Source of the DNA: Candidatus Tayloriibacteriota bacterium
GTDB lineage: Bacteria; Patescibacteria; Paceibacteria; UBA9973; UBA6065
Reading direction: 5' to 3'
Length of the DNA stretch: 64,000 nucleotides
Assembly (NCBI GenBank): GCA_016215405.1
Contig: JACRJQ010000005.1
Coordinates: 62,001-126,000 of the forward strand
Shown: positions 49,570-57,711 of the stretch, piece by piece
Layout: each line of letters starts with the position of its first letter
Position numbering within the stretch: position 1 is the first letter of the stretch
The notes under the pieces: model-generated
The model's database searches: none
Told to the model about the DNA's origin: nothing
The model's input: the letters and a program-made list of their open reading frames with translations, nothing else
Position numbers and translations under genes: made by a program

Positions 49570-50367
49570 ATGAATACAAGGCTCGCCATAATGGTCATTG
49601 CGGCCATTGCCGTAATCGCAGGCGCTGTCTGGCTCGGCTCTGGAAAAGAAGCGCCGACGCTCACGAACGGAGAGGCTCTAGCGCCTGTTTCAGGCGTCGA
49701 GGTAGAGGCTGGGGACGTATCCTATTTTCCCGGGGCGACGGGATATTTCGCCAGACCTAAGGGCGAAGGCGATTATCCTGGAGTGGTCATGATCCACGAG
49801 AATCGGGGGATAAACGACGGCGTCCGCGCCTATGCCCGCGAGCTCGCCAAAGAGGGATACAGGGTCCTCGCTGTGGACCTTTTCGGACGATCGGTCGAGA
49901 CTCAGGAAGAGGCCCGCGCCCTTACAGCCGCATTCGACCAGAATAAGGGCGTAGAGAACATGCGGGCCGCTGCGGCGTATCTCCGATCGCAAGGGGCTCA
50001 AAAGATCGCCTCGCTCGGCTGGTGCTTCGGCGGCAGGCAGTCGGTAGAGCTTGCCGTATCGGGAGAGCCTCTCGACGCCACGGTCGTCTATTACGGAGGA
50101 GGCATGGCCACGACGACGCAAAGGCTCGCTCCTATCAAGTGGCCGGTCCTCGGCATCTTCGGAGATAAGGACCAGGTCATCCCGATCGAGACGGTCCGCG
50201 CCTTCGAGGCGTCGCTCGACTCCCTCGGCATAGAGAACGATATCTATATCTATCCCGGAGTCGGACACGCCTTCGCGAATCCTTCTGGGATGAATTACGC
50301 GCCGCAAGAGACGGCAGACGCTTGGCAAAAGACGATAGTCTTCCTCAAGGAGAATCTCCGGCCCTGA
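49570..50367 (+). CDS. Dienelactone hydrolase family alpha/beta hydrolase, exported
   Basis: 265 residues with an N-terminal signal anchor (5-24). Catalytic cysteine in LGWCFGGRQSVEL (nucleophile elbow G-x-C-x-G), Asp in GIFGDKDQVIP and His in GVGHAF; MIHENRGIND is the family's oxyanion region. Substrate unknown outside the protocatechuate pathway. Confidence 0.88.
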   Translation: MNTRLAIMVIAAIAVIAGAVWLGSGKEAPTLTNGEALAPVSGVEVEAGDVSYFPGATGYFARPKGEGDYPGVVMIHENRGINDGVRAYARELAKEGYRVLAVDLFGRSVETQEEARALTAAFDQNKGVENMRAAAAYLRSQGAQKIASLGWCFGGRQSVELAVSGEPLDATVVYYGGGMATTTQRLAPIKWPVLGIFGDKDQVIPIETVRAFEASLDSLGIENDIYIYPGVGHAFANPSGMNYAPQETADAWQKTIVFLKENLRP

Positions 50368-50470
50368 ACCTTTCTCCCGCGAGCCTCGTAGTATGTCTGC
50401 GGATCCTCATTCGCTATCACATAAAAATATGAGACGCATGACACAAAAGACATACAAGCGCGCGGTAAAG

Positions 50471-50492
50471 AGCCCCTACTACGGGGCTTTTT
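50471..50492 (+). terminator. Rho-independent terminator
   Basis: AGCCCC-TACTAC-GGGGCT then TTTT, about 100 bp after the hydrolase stop. Confidence 0.7.
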
Positions 50493-50579
50493 CCGTATCG
50501 CATCCGCTGGCAACTTTCCCGGCGGCCGTTTCGTCCTAGATATGAAGGTCATAGAGATAGCTATAAAGAATCCGTAACC

Positions 50580-51290
50580 ATGTTTCTTGCGAAAGAAAGC
50601 TCGCGTCCTTATCTTTTAGCAGCCGCGGCTGCCGCCGTCTTGGCCGCGCTCGGTTTTTTTGCCTATTTCGTCTACGCGGAGAGAGCGGCTCTAGTTCAGG
50701 CTCCCGTCTCGACCGATAGGGCAGCGACTTCGACTATGGTTATCCCTTTTGCCGCGATCCCGACGACAAGGGCAGCAGATCGAGCGAATGAAGAGGTCGT
50801 TTCGCCGAAATCCATCGCCGCTTCCGCGCCCGACCTTTCACCTCAAGCCGGCACGCAAGGGGCAGGGGCTCATGATCCCCTCGGCCGCTTTTGTACGGCG
50901 AACGACCTCACAGGGAGGGCGTCGTGGGAGAAAGAAGGGCCTTATCTCTCCGGGTCGGTCAGGATAAGGAATTCCTCTGGCAGCGATTGCGTCGTGTCGG
51001 AGTCGTCGTCTATCGCCATAACGTCCGGCTCACGGGTCGTCGCTTATCTCCAGGCCTCGCGTCCCGAGACAGGGTTCGTCTTGCCGCAGGGCGAGGAGAG
51101 AAGGGTCGGTATTGACTGGTCTAATTGGTGCGGGGGGGCCCTGAGCGAGCCCGCGTTCGTATTCTTTGCGCTTCCTGGGGAGGCCGGATACCTGAGGGTC
51201 CCTCTCATAAGCTCCCTCGGCTCTCCTCAATACGACGCTCCTCCGTGCGGCTCACCGGCTTCGCCGTCGATCCTTGATCTGCGGTGGTAG
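50580..51290 (+). CDS. Membrane-anchored protein with DUF4232-like domain
   Basis: 236 residues: membrane helix (11-33), Ser/Thr/Ala-rich stalk (35-100), then a beta-sandwich of about 130 residues with four cysteines (RFCTANDLTG, GSDCVVSES, WSNWCGG, PPCGS). Spacing resembles DUF4232 of actinobacterial lipoproteins; the match is by eye only. Confidence 0.5.
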   Translation: MFLAKESSRPYLLAAAAAAVLAALGFFAYFVYAERAALVQAPVSTDRAATSTMVIPFAAIPTTRAADRANEEVVSPKSIAASAPDLSPQAGTQGAGAHDPLGRFCTANDLTGRASWEKEGPYLSGSVRIRNSSGSDCVVSESSSIAITSGSRVVAYLQASRPETGFVLPQGEERRVGIDWSNWCGGALSEPAFVFFALPGEAGYLRVPLISSLGSPQYDAPPCGSPASPSILDLRW

Positions 51291-51337
51291 GGCATCTCCC
51301 AGCAGCTAAACGGCCTGTAAAGATTCAGCTTTCCGCA

Positions 51338-53239
51338 TCAGAGGCTCTCGGCGAACTCGAGGGCGGAGTCTCTCTCCGCGAGCGCCCGCTCTGCGGCTTT
51401 GGAGAGCGGCTCGGTGAGCTCGCGCGCATAGGATCCATCGGTAAACGCTTGTGACGAGGCCGCCGCGGCGCGCGCTTTTCGCACATGGAGGCGAATCTTC
51501 CGGCATATCTCGTCTATGGATTCTTCCCAAAATACCTTTTCCAGGAGCTTTGAGGCGCTATCGGCCGCTATCGGATTTTCTCTCCCTTTTAAGACCGATC
51601 TGAGGGCGTCCGCGCTCGCCGAATTGATCCTTCCCGAGGCGAGGTCGCTCTGCCAGTCGTGTGCGTCGTCGTTAAGCTGGCGCGCGGCGATGTAGCTTTT
51701 GAAAAAAGCTTCGACCTCCCTGAACTTCCTGCTTCTCGGGGCATGGCCGAGCGTCATCATGACGACGAGAGGGCCGAGCGCGTGGCCGAACGATTTGTCC
51801 GAGAGGATGCTTTCGTCGTAGGGTGGTATGCGGATAGGCGCTATATGCCCTTTCGCCGATCGAGGAAGGAATGAGGACGCCGCTTCTCTCGCGTTTGCTT
51901 CGTCTATGGCCCTAAACGTCCTCCGCACATACGCCTTTCCCTCCTCGTTCGGAGAGAGCGACTCGATGATCGACAAAGACTCGCGTATGAGCACGTTAGA
52001 GAGGGGTAGGAGGCGCTCTCCTTTGGATTCGTCGATGATGTCGTCTTGGATCGAGTATCCGATCCAACCGAGCATGTTCGCGTGCCCGAGCTTCGCGAGC
52101 GTCCTGTCCTCGATCCTCTCTCCGTCCTTAAGGGCGCGAGAGAAGCGGAAAGGCAAGAGAGAGATGAGCTTCTCCATATCGCCTTTCGCGACCCTCGCTC
52201 GGCATTCTCTCGCTTGGCTTTCGAAGGGCTCTCCGAGGCCCTTGAAGAACCGGTCGCCTTCCGCTCTCGCCATGTCGAGCGCGGCTTTTTCCCGGCTGTC
52301 GTCCTCTCGCGTCGCCGTCTCTTTCTCTTCGGATAGGAGAGACAGGGCCTCGATGCAAAAAGCGGTCGTGATAGCTTCCGATCCCGCGTAGCTTCGTCGT
52401 CCGCCCTTTACCTCTTCGATATAGAGAGGGAAGGCTTTCCAAGGCGAAGAGAGGATATCTTTGGCCGCCTCATCTACTGCGCCATTTCGCCGGCCGAGTC
52501 TCGTAAGCGAGCTTATGCATATGGCTTCCTCCAGGGGGTTCACGGCTTTTCGGAGCGCCTCCGAGGCGGTATCCGCAAGCTTCTCTCTCTGCGCGCTCTC
52601 GCCTCGAAGCTCATAGAAGCGCGATATGAAATATATAAACGGATAGACGGTCTCATAGTAGAGAGAGTCGAATTTCGACCTCGCGACCGCAGAGTCGATA
52701 TAAGAGGAGAGGGAGTCGAGGAACACGCCGTTAAGGCCCAGGGCGAAAGCGATGTTCGCGTTTACCGCTGTGTCGACGTCGTCCCAGCCCTTTTTCGCTT
52801 TGGCTAGCCACGTCCTGTAGGGCCCTCCTTCGTTCGATTCCGCCGAGATCAGGGCACGGACGAAGCCTGCGAGAGGCCCGCCGCCGAGCTTTTCGCCGTA
52901 AAGCGCGAGCGACGCGATAGCGCAAGACGTGTCGTCGAGGTCGTCAGGGTAAGGGCGCGAGGCGGCTAACCTCGAGCCTCGTATCGTGTAATTCCACGTC
53001 CATTGGGGGCTTCTCTGCGACAGGATAAAGGAAGCAGCTTTCGCCTTTATCGCCGCGACGCCTCTTATGCCTTTGGGGACGCGAGAGAGGCAAGAGAGTA
53101 TGAGCGCGGCGGGGAAGACGGCCTGTCTCGACTCCGGTTGAGAGAATAAGGCGTCTTTCGAGCAGAGGCTCTCCCAGCTCCCGTTTCGCGCCTGGAGGGC
53201 GCGGAGGCGGGGTATTCCGTTTCGAATAGCCTCGTCCAT
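51338..53239 (-). CDS. Two-part terpenoid enzyme: class II cyclase-like plus class I isoprenoid-synthase-like
   Basis: 633 residues. Part 1 (about 1-310) is an alpha-helical prenyltransferase/terpene-cyclase-like repeat region: a QW-like LQARNGSW near residue 16-22 and DDLDDTSCAIASLAL (99-113), the DxDDT proton-donor motif of squalene-hopene and copalyl cyclases. Part 2 (about 345-600) has two metal-binding aspartate motifs of class I enzymes: YSIQDDIIDES (D399-D403 region) and RQLNDDAHDWQSD (D524-D528 region). Bacterial class II and class I activities are normally separate proteins. The ATG overlaps the kinase stop (TGATG), so the two are translated together. No isoprenoid-precursor gene is in the window. 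Confidence 0.75.
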   Translation of the reverse strand: MDEAIRNGIPRLRALQARNGSWESLCSKDALFSQPESRQAVFPAALILSCLSRVPKGIRGVAAIKAKAASFILSQRSPQWTWNYTIRGSRLAASRPYPDDLDDTSCAIASLALYGEKLGGGPLAGFVRALISAESNEGGPYRTWLAKAKKGWDDVDTAVNANIAFALGLNGVFLDSLSSYIDSAVARSKFDSLYYETVYPFIYFISRFYELRGESAQREKLADTASEALRKAVNPLEEAICISSLTRLGRRNGAVDEAAKDILSSPWKAFPLYIEEVKGGRRSYAGSEAITTAFCIEALSLLSEEKETATREDDSREKAALDMARAEGDRFFKGLGEPFESQARECRARVAKGDMEKLISLLPFRFSRALKDGERIEDRTLAKLGHANMLGWIGYSIQDDIIDESKGERLLPLSNVLIRESLSIIESLSPNEEGKAYVRRTFRAIDEANAREAASSFLPRSAKGHIAPIRIPPYDESILSDKSFGHALGPLVVMMTLGHAPRSRKFREVEAFFKSYIAARQLNDDAHDWQSDLASGRINSASADALRSVLKGRENPIAADSASKLLEKVFWEESIDEICRKIRLHVRKARAAAASSQAFTDGSYARELTEPLSKAAERALAERDSALEFAESL

Positions 53240-54726
53240 CAAACTTTTACGCTTAGAGGCCTCGCTCTTCTGCGCCTGTCAGCAGCTTTCTTGTCGAGAG
53301 GAATGGTGACGATGAATCTAGACCCTTCCTGAGGCGCGCTTATCACTTCTATCTTTCCGCCGAAATCCTTTTCGACGATATCCTTGGTCGTTGAGAGGCC
53401 GAGGCCGATCCCCGAATGCTCCGTTTTCGTGGTGAAGAAGGGGTCGAATATCCTGCAGCTCACCTCAGACTCGATGCCGCAGCCCTTGTCGGAGACCTCG
53501 AAGCGTATGCCGTCCGCAGACTCGAGGATGGATACGTCAACCGTTCTTTCGCCTTCCTTCGGCGAGCATATATATGAATCGATCGCATTCGATATGAGAT
53601 TGACCGCGACTTGGAAGAACCGCACCGAGCTGCCATGGACGAGGATCGCCTCCTTTGAATCTATGCGCACCGTTACGCCGGATTTCCTCGATTTGTGCAA
53701 AAGAAGGTCGGCCGCGTCCCGCGCCTCGTTCTCGAGAGAGAATATACCTACCTTGCTCTCGGAATTGAGCTGCTTGCGCACCGTCTGGACGAACGATTCG
53801 ATCCTCTTCGAGGCCCTCACCGCCCTGTCTAAGGTCTCCTTGTATTCCGCGCCTTTATCGCCTGACTCGGCCGAGAGCTTTTCGACGGTGAGAGAGACGG
53901 TCGTGAGCGGATTGAGGAGGTCGTGGAAGATCCCTGACGAGAGCTTGCCGAATTCGACGAACCTATAGAGCTGGGAGACTTTCTCGAGCTGAGCCGCTTT
54001 GAGCTCGCGGGTCCTCTCTTCGACCTTCTCTTCGAGGGTGTCTCGCTCGGCCTTGAGGGCTCTTTCGGATTCGCGCGCTCGGCGCAGAGACCTTTCGAGA
54101 TCCTTGTTGGAAAGCCAGGATACGGCCACTATCGCGAAGAATATGATGGAGTCTTCGATAGCGTCTTTGGCCACCATAGGCTCCGACCTCCAAGATACGT
54201 CCGCTTGGATGATCCCCGCGGCTTGCAGATGCCCGAGGGTGATGAGGGTCGCCGCGATGAGGCCTGTTATGGCGAAACTCTGCTTCGTCCCCAAGAGTAT
54301 GCTCGACATCACGATTATGGCAGCGTAGGAGAGGAGAGGAAGGGGGACTTCGATGCCCCACGCGTATATGCCGTAGGTCGTGCCCATGAAATAGAGGCCT
54401 ATGAAGAGGTAAGACGCGAGCCTCGTATGGCCGCGGCGAGAGAGGGCGAGGAGCGCCGCGAAGAGGATGATGAAAAAAGAGAATATCGTAGGGCGGAAGC
54501 CGTAGGTATCGAGGTCTGCGATCTGGGAGTATATGATCGAGGCCTCGAGCAGGATGACGGCTCCGAGCACGGTCGTGGCTATGACGTTGAATATGTGCTC
54601 GCGCCGATAGCTGTCTTCGTCGGATGACCGTGGGCGGATGCAGAGCGCGTAGATATAGCGAACACCCTGTCCGGCCGCCTGTCTCGCGCGTCTGTACGCT
54701 TTTAGGCTGGTCTCCAGGGTGTTCAT
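53239..54726 (-). CDS. Membrane sensor histidine kinase
   Basis: 495 residues. Six hydrophobic segments (about 45-66, 78-96, 105-120, 128-148, 150-170, 190-206), a coiled coil, a dimerisation helix with the phospho-acceptor in GIFHDLLNPLTT (H268) and an ATPase domain with NLISNAIDSY (N box), SDKGCGIESE (G1) and FFTTKTEHSGIGLGLSTT (F/G2). There is no large extracellular domain, so it may sense the membrane or a lipid-soluble signal, fitting its coupling to a terpenoid enzyme. Partner: the OmpR-type regulator at 54942. The start at 54726 is preferred over one 14 codons upstream, which overlaps the promoter. Confidence 0.9.
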   Translation of the reverse strand: MNTLETSLKAYRRARQAAGQGVRYIYALCIRPRSSDEDSYRREHIFNVIATTVLGAVILLEASIIYSQIADLDTYGFRPTIFSFFIILFAALLALSRRGHTRLASYLFIGLYFMGTTYGIYAWGIEVPLPLLSYAAIIVMSSILLGTKQSFAITGLIAATLITLGHLQAAGIIQADVSWRSEPMVAKDAIEDSIIFFAIVAVSWLSNKDLERSLRRARESERALKAERDTLEEKVEERTRELKAAQLEKVSQLYRFVEFGKLSSGIFHDLLNPLTTVSLTVEKLSAESGDKGAEYKETLDRAVRASKRIESFVQTVRKQLNSESKVGIFSLENEARDAADLLLHKSRKSGVTVRIDSKEAILVHGSSVRFFQVAVNLISNAIDSYICSPKEGERTVDVSILESADGIRFEVSDKGCGIESEVSCRIFDPFFTTKTEHSGIGLGLSTTKDIVEKDFGGKIEVISAPQEGSRFIVTIPLDKKAADRRRRARPLSVKV

Positions 54727-54736
54727 GGCGCCTTTA

Positions 54737-54742
54737 ATTATA
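54737..54742 (-). promoter_or_regulatory. -10 element (TATAAT) before the kinase gene
   Basis: Perfect TATAAT on the minus strand ten bases before ATG at 54726. Confidence 0.6.
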
Positions 54743-54745
54743 TAG

Positions 54746-54913
54746 CTAATTCCAAGGCGCGAATTCACCGCTAACGTCCACGAGCTCGTTTCTCGCGTTC
54801 TTTCGAGCCCTTTTGTCCGAGAGGATCCTTTTTATGATAGCGCTCATGCGTTTCGATTGGCTTGTAAACCGAGAGAGGTGTCCATCGACCGGGAGCCCTT
54901 CATATGGTCTCAT
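54746..54913 (-). CDS. Possible 55-residue peptide between regulator and kinase
   Basis: MRPYEGLPVDGHLSRFTSQS then KRMSAIIKRILSDKRARKNARNE... encoded in codons like those of the neighbours. Its ATG lies directly beside the phased TAAAGA boxes and its stop abuts the kinase promoter. It is the only open frame in the gap; expression is uncertain. Confidence 0.3.
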   Translation of the reverse strand: MRPYEGLPVDGHLSRFTSQSKRMSAIIKRILSDKRARKNARNELVDVSGEFAPWN

Positions 54914-54920
54914 GTCGAGA

Positions 54921-54948
54921 TAAAGAAAAAATAAAGAAAAGTTAAAGA
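54921..54948 (-). promoter_or_regulatory. Three TCTTTA boxes at 11-bp spacing (predicted regulator site)
   Basis: TAAAGA on the plus strand at 54921, 54932 and 54943 (TCTTTA on minus). Exact 11-bp phasing of three repeats is what OmpR/PhoB-type dimers bind. The last box overlaps the regulator's own stop codon and all lie upstream of the kinase-terpenoid genes. Confidence 0.65.
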
Positions 54949-55634
54949 TTGTAGGTCGGATGGCCGTTCGGGTCTATCTTGTATCCTCGTCCAGGCACCG
55001 TGTGGATGAGCTTGTTCCTCGCCTTCTTGTCGATCTTCTTTCGCAGGTTGAGTATGTGGGCTTCGACCGTGTTCGAGAAGGGATCGATCTCCTCGTCCCA
55101 GACATGCTCGAGCAGGGCGCCGCGCGAGATGACCGTGCCTGAATTGCGCAGGAGGTATTCGAGGAGCGCGAATTCCTTTCGCGTCAGATATATCTCTTTG
55201 CCCGCCCGGCGGACCCTTTGTTTGGAGGCGTCAAGGACAAGGTCGGCCACCGAGAGCGTCGGCAGGACAAGGGAGGGCGGACGCCTCATGATCGCCCTTA
55301 TGCGCGAGCGCAGCTCCTCGTAGGAGAAGGGTTTTACGAGGTAGTCGTCCGCTCCGGCGTTGAGCAGGTCGACCTTATCGTCAGTTTCGCATTGGACGGA
55401 CAGGATGATTATGGGGGTCGATTTCCCGGCGGCGCGGATATCGCGGCAGACCGTGTAGCCTGTCTTTTTTGGGAGTATGTAATCGAGGAGGATGAGGTCG
55501 TAATCGCACGTCCTTCCCATATAAGAGCCTTCCTCTCCGTCGCCCGCGGTATCGACCCCAAAGCAATCGGCCTCGAGGTTCGCCTTTAGGAAACTTCGTA
55601 TCTCTCTGTCGTCGTCTATGACCAGGATGCGCAT
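54942..55634 (-). CDS. OmpR/PhoB-family response regulator
   Basis: 230 residues: receiver domain (1-118; DDD acidic triad at 7-9, phospho-acceptor D51 in LILLDYILPKKTG, Thr/Ser site IIILSV, Lys in YLVKPFS) and a winged-helix DNA-binding domain (LTRKEFALLEYLLRNSGTVIS, VEAHILNLRKKIDKK, IHTVPGRGYKI). It is the evident partner of the kinase. Predicted binding boxes lie on both sides of the gene, so it likely regulates itself, the kinase-terpenoid genes and perhaps the gene at 55800. Confidence 0.93.
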   Translation of the reverse strand: MRILVIDDDREIRSFLKANLEADCFGVDTAGDGEEGSYMGRTCDYDLILLDYILPKKTGYTVCRDIRAAGKSTPIIILSVQCETDDKVDLLNAGADDYLVKPFSYEELRSRIRAIMRRPPSLVLPTLSVADLVLDASKQRVRRAGKEIYLTRKEFALLEYLLRNSGTVISRGALLEHVWDEEIDPFSNTVEAHILNLRKKIDKKARNKLIHTVPGRGYKIDPNGHPTYNL

Positions 55635-55711
55635 GTTCGTGGAGGTGCTCTTTCTAGTCTCCTTATGGTACTACATTACGCAATAGAATTTTTGAATGTG
55701 AGTTATGCACA

Positions 55712-55739
55712 TTTTTATTATTTCTTTATCTTTTATTTA
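55712..55739 (+). promoter_or_regulatory. Three T-rich boxes at 11-bp spacing (second predicted regulator site)
   Basis: TTTTTA (55712), TCTTTA (55723), TATTTA (55734): same motif and phasing as at 54921, between the regulator gene and the divergent DUF1761 gene. Confidence 0.6.
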
Positions 55740-55770
55740 TCACCTTTGTGCGCAATGGATGCGTAAAGGT

Positions 55771-55776
55771 TATAAT
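55771..55776 (+). promoter_or_regulatory. -10 element (TATAAT) upstream of the DUF1761 gene
   Basis: Perfect TATAAT; just upstream lies an imperfect palindrome ACCTTTGTGCGC/TGCGTAAAGGT (55742-55769) that could be an operator. Confidence 0.5.
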
Positions 55777-55799
55777 GTTCCGATATAAACCATACATAT

Positions 55800-56228
55800 A
55801 TGTTTTTCGAGAATATAAGCTACATAACGGTCGCGATAGCCGCGATCGTGTCGGTCGGCTTCGGCTTTATCTGGTACTCTCCCTGGCTTTTCGGCAAGCG
55901 CTACATGAAAGAGATGGGGATCTCCGCTTCCGAGGTAGCGGAAGCGAAGGCTAAGGGAGGCAAGGAGATGTCGAGGATGTACGCGATGTCGTTCGCCCTC
56001 TCTCTCGCGACCGCGTTCGTCGTATCGTCCCTCCTCGGGTCCCTTATCGTGGTGAGCCTCTGGGGCCTCGTCCTTGTCGGCTTTATGATGTGGCTCGGCT
56101 TCTCTTTGCCGGTCGCCGCGAACGGAGCCATATATGGCAAGGACTCTCTGGTCCTTTTTGCCATAAACAGCGGGTACCAGCTCCTCTCGCTCGTGCTCGT
56201 CTCGGTCGTCGTGGGCATATTCGGCTAG
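55800..56228 (+). CDS. DUF1761 membrane protein
   Basis: 142 residues, four membrane helices. The family signature VGFGFIWYSPWLFGKRYMKEMG near the start (written here as GFIWYSPWLFGKRYMKE) and MMWLGFSLP are present. Function unknown. Co-transcribed with DUF2177 (one base apart) and possibly under the regulator at 54942. Confidence 0.82.
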   Translation: MFFENISYITVAIAAIVSVGFGFIWYSPWLFGKRYMKEMGISASEVAEAKAKGGKEMSRMYAMSFALSLATAFVVSSLLGSLIVVSLWGLVLVGFMMWLGFSLPVAANGAIYGKDSLVLFAINSGYQLLSLVLVSVVVGIFG

Positions 56229-56229
56229 C

Positions 56230-56634
56230 ATGCATACTCTCAAACTGTTCGCGTCGGCGATGGCGATCGGGATGGCGCTCGATTACGTCTGGTTCTCTCT
56301 TTTAGCGTCAGGCCTCTACAAAAGGGAGATATCGCAGCTTTTGCGCATGAGCGACGGCGCGATCGCGCCGAACCTCTGGGCGGCCCTTCTCGTCTACGTC
56401 CTCATAGCGGCTCTCGTCGTGCTCTTCGTCGTGCCAAAGGCGTCGTCTTTGGGCGCGGCGGCCCTTTGGGGCGCTCTCGCGGGCCTCATCCTCTACGGCG
56501 TCTACGACCTCACGAATATGTCGTTCCTCAAAGATTGGACATGGGCGGCGGCGCTTCCGGACATCGCGTGGGGCACTTTCATGGTCGGCGTCCTTTCCGC
56601 CGCCCTTTGGCAGCTCGACAAAGCCCTCTCGTAG
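56230..56634 (+). CDS. DUF2177 membrane protein
   Basis: 134 residues, four helices. ALDYVWFSLLASGLY, LILYGVYDLTNMSFLKDW and PDIAWGTFM match the DUF2177 pattern. DUF1761 and DUF2177 are both small four-helix families and may form one complex; function unknown. Confidence 0.82.
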   Translation: MHTLKLFASAMAIGMALDYVWFSLLASGLYKREISQLLRMSDGAIAPNLWAALLVYVLIAALVVLFVVPKASSLGAAALWGALAGLILYGVYDLTNMSFLKDWTWAAALPDIAWGTFMVGVLSAALWQLDKALS

Positions 56635-56674
56635 GGTTTTCTTTGAGACCGCTTTCATATAGAATGGCCTCGCC

Positions 56675-57604
56675 ATGAAGCACGAGATACTTCTGTACTA
56701 TAAATACGCATCGGTGAGGAATCCCGAGAAGCTCGCCTCCGAGCATCGGGAGTTTTGCGCGCGACACGGCCTTAAGGGGCGCATAATAATCGCCAAAGAG
56801 GGGATAAACGGCACCCTTGAGGGGCTTTCGAAGGATACGAAGGCTTACCGCGATTTCCTCAGTTCGAAGCCCGGCTTTAAGTCGATCCACTGGAAGATAA
56901 GCGAAGGTAACGGATTCGCGTTCCCGAGGCTCTCGGTAAAGGTCCGCGAGGAGATCGTGTCTTTGTCGCTTAAGAGGTCGAAAGAGACCGACGTTGATCC
57001 GAGGAAAGTGACCGGCAAGCATCTCGCTCCTGAAGAGCTCAGGTCGTGGTTCGAGAAGGGCGAGAAGTTCACCATAATAGACATGCGCAATGACTACGAG
57101 CACAAGGTGGGCGCGTTCGAGGGCTCCGTGCTGCCGCCGCTTAGGAATTTCCGCGATTTGCCGAAGGCGCTTCCGAAGCTCAAAAAGCATGCCAAGGATA
57201 AGGTGCTCACTGTGTGCACGGGAGGCGTGCGCTGCGAGAAGGCGTCGGGGTATCTTATAAAGAAGGGCTTCAAAGACGTATACCAGCTCGACGGCGGGAT
57301 CGTCTCGTATATGGAGAGATATCCCGGCGAGCATTTCAAAGGCTCGCTCTATGTGTTCGACGGGCGCGTGACGATGGCTTTCGACGAGAAGGGCGGGATC
57401 AAAAGGGAAGTGATAGGCAGATGTGAGAAGTGCGGCGCGAAGACGGAGGAGTATGCCGACTGCACGAATCAAGACTGCAGGAACCAGATGCTCTGCTGCA
57501 GGGCGTGCGTGAATGCCGACAGGGCATATTGCTCCGAGAAGTGCAGGAAGATACTGCAGAGGAATCCGAACGCCAGGTCGAGATCCGTGGCGAAGGGGAT
57601 ATAG
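56675..57604 (+). CDS. trhO: tRNA uridine(34) hydroxylase (rhodanese-like)
   Basis: 309 residues: acylphosphatase-like N-domain (IIIAKEGINGTLEGL), rhodanese domain with the catalytic cysteine in TVCTGGVRCEKASGYL and a Cys-rich C-terminus (CEKCGAKTEEYADC, CCRACVNADRAYC) that probably binds zinc. TrhO makes 5-hydroxyuridine at the wobble position with prephenate-independent oxygen chemistry. TAGAAT nine bases before ATG suggests a near-leaderless mRNA. Confidence 0.88.
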   Translation: MKHEILLYYKYASVRNPEKLASEHREFCARHGLKGRIIIAKEGINGTLEGLSKDTKAYRDFLSSKPGFKSIHWKISEGNGFAFPRLSVKVREEIVSLSLKRSKETDVDPRKVTGKHLAPEELRSWFEKGEKFTIIDMRNDYEHKVGAFEGSVLPPLRNFRDLPKALPKLKKHAKDKVLTVCTGGVRCEKASGYLIKKGFKDVYQLDGGIVSYMERYPGEHFKGSLYVFDGRVTMAFDEKGGIKREVIGRCEKCGAKTEEYADCTNQDCRNQMLCCRACVNADRAYCSEKCRKILQRNPNARSRSVAKGI

Positions 57605-57711
57605 CAGCCTTCCGCGTTCGACGGAGGAGAGGGCTAAAATACTGGGCGGTATAGAAACGATGCTATTTTTCGGAGGCGTGCGACGTAGTATCTGTTATAT
57701 ACTTATTGCAT

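Noticed and set aside
50425..50535. 36-codon frame beginning MRRMTQKTYK
   Set aside because: Runs through a clear terminator hairpin and lacks the leaderless spacing.
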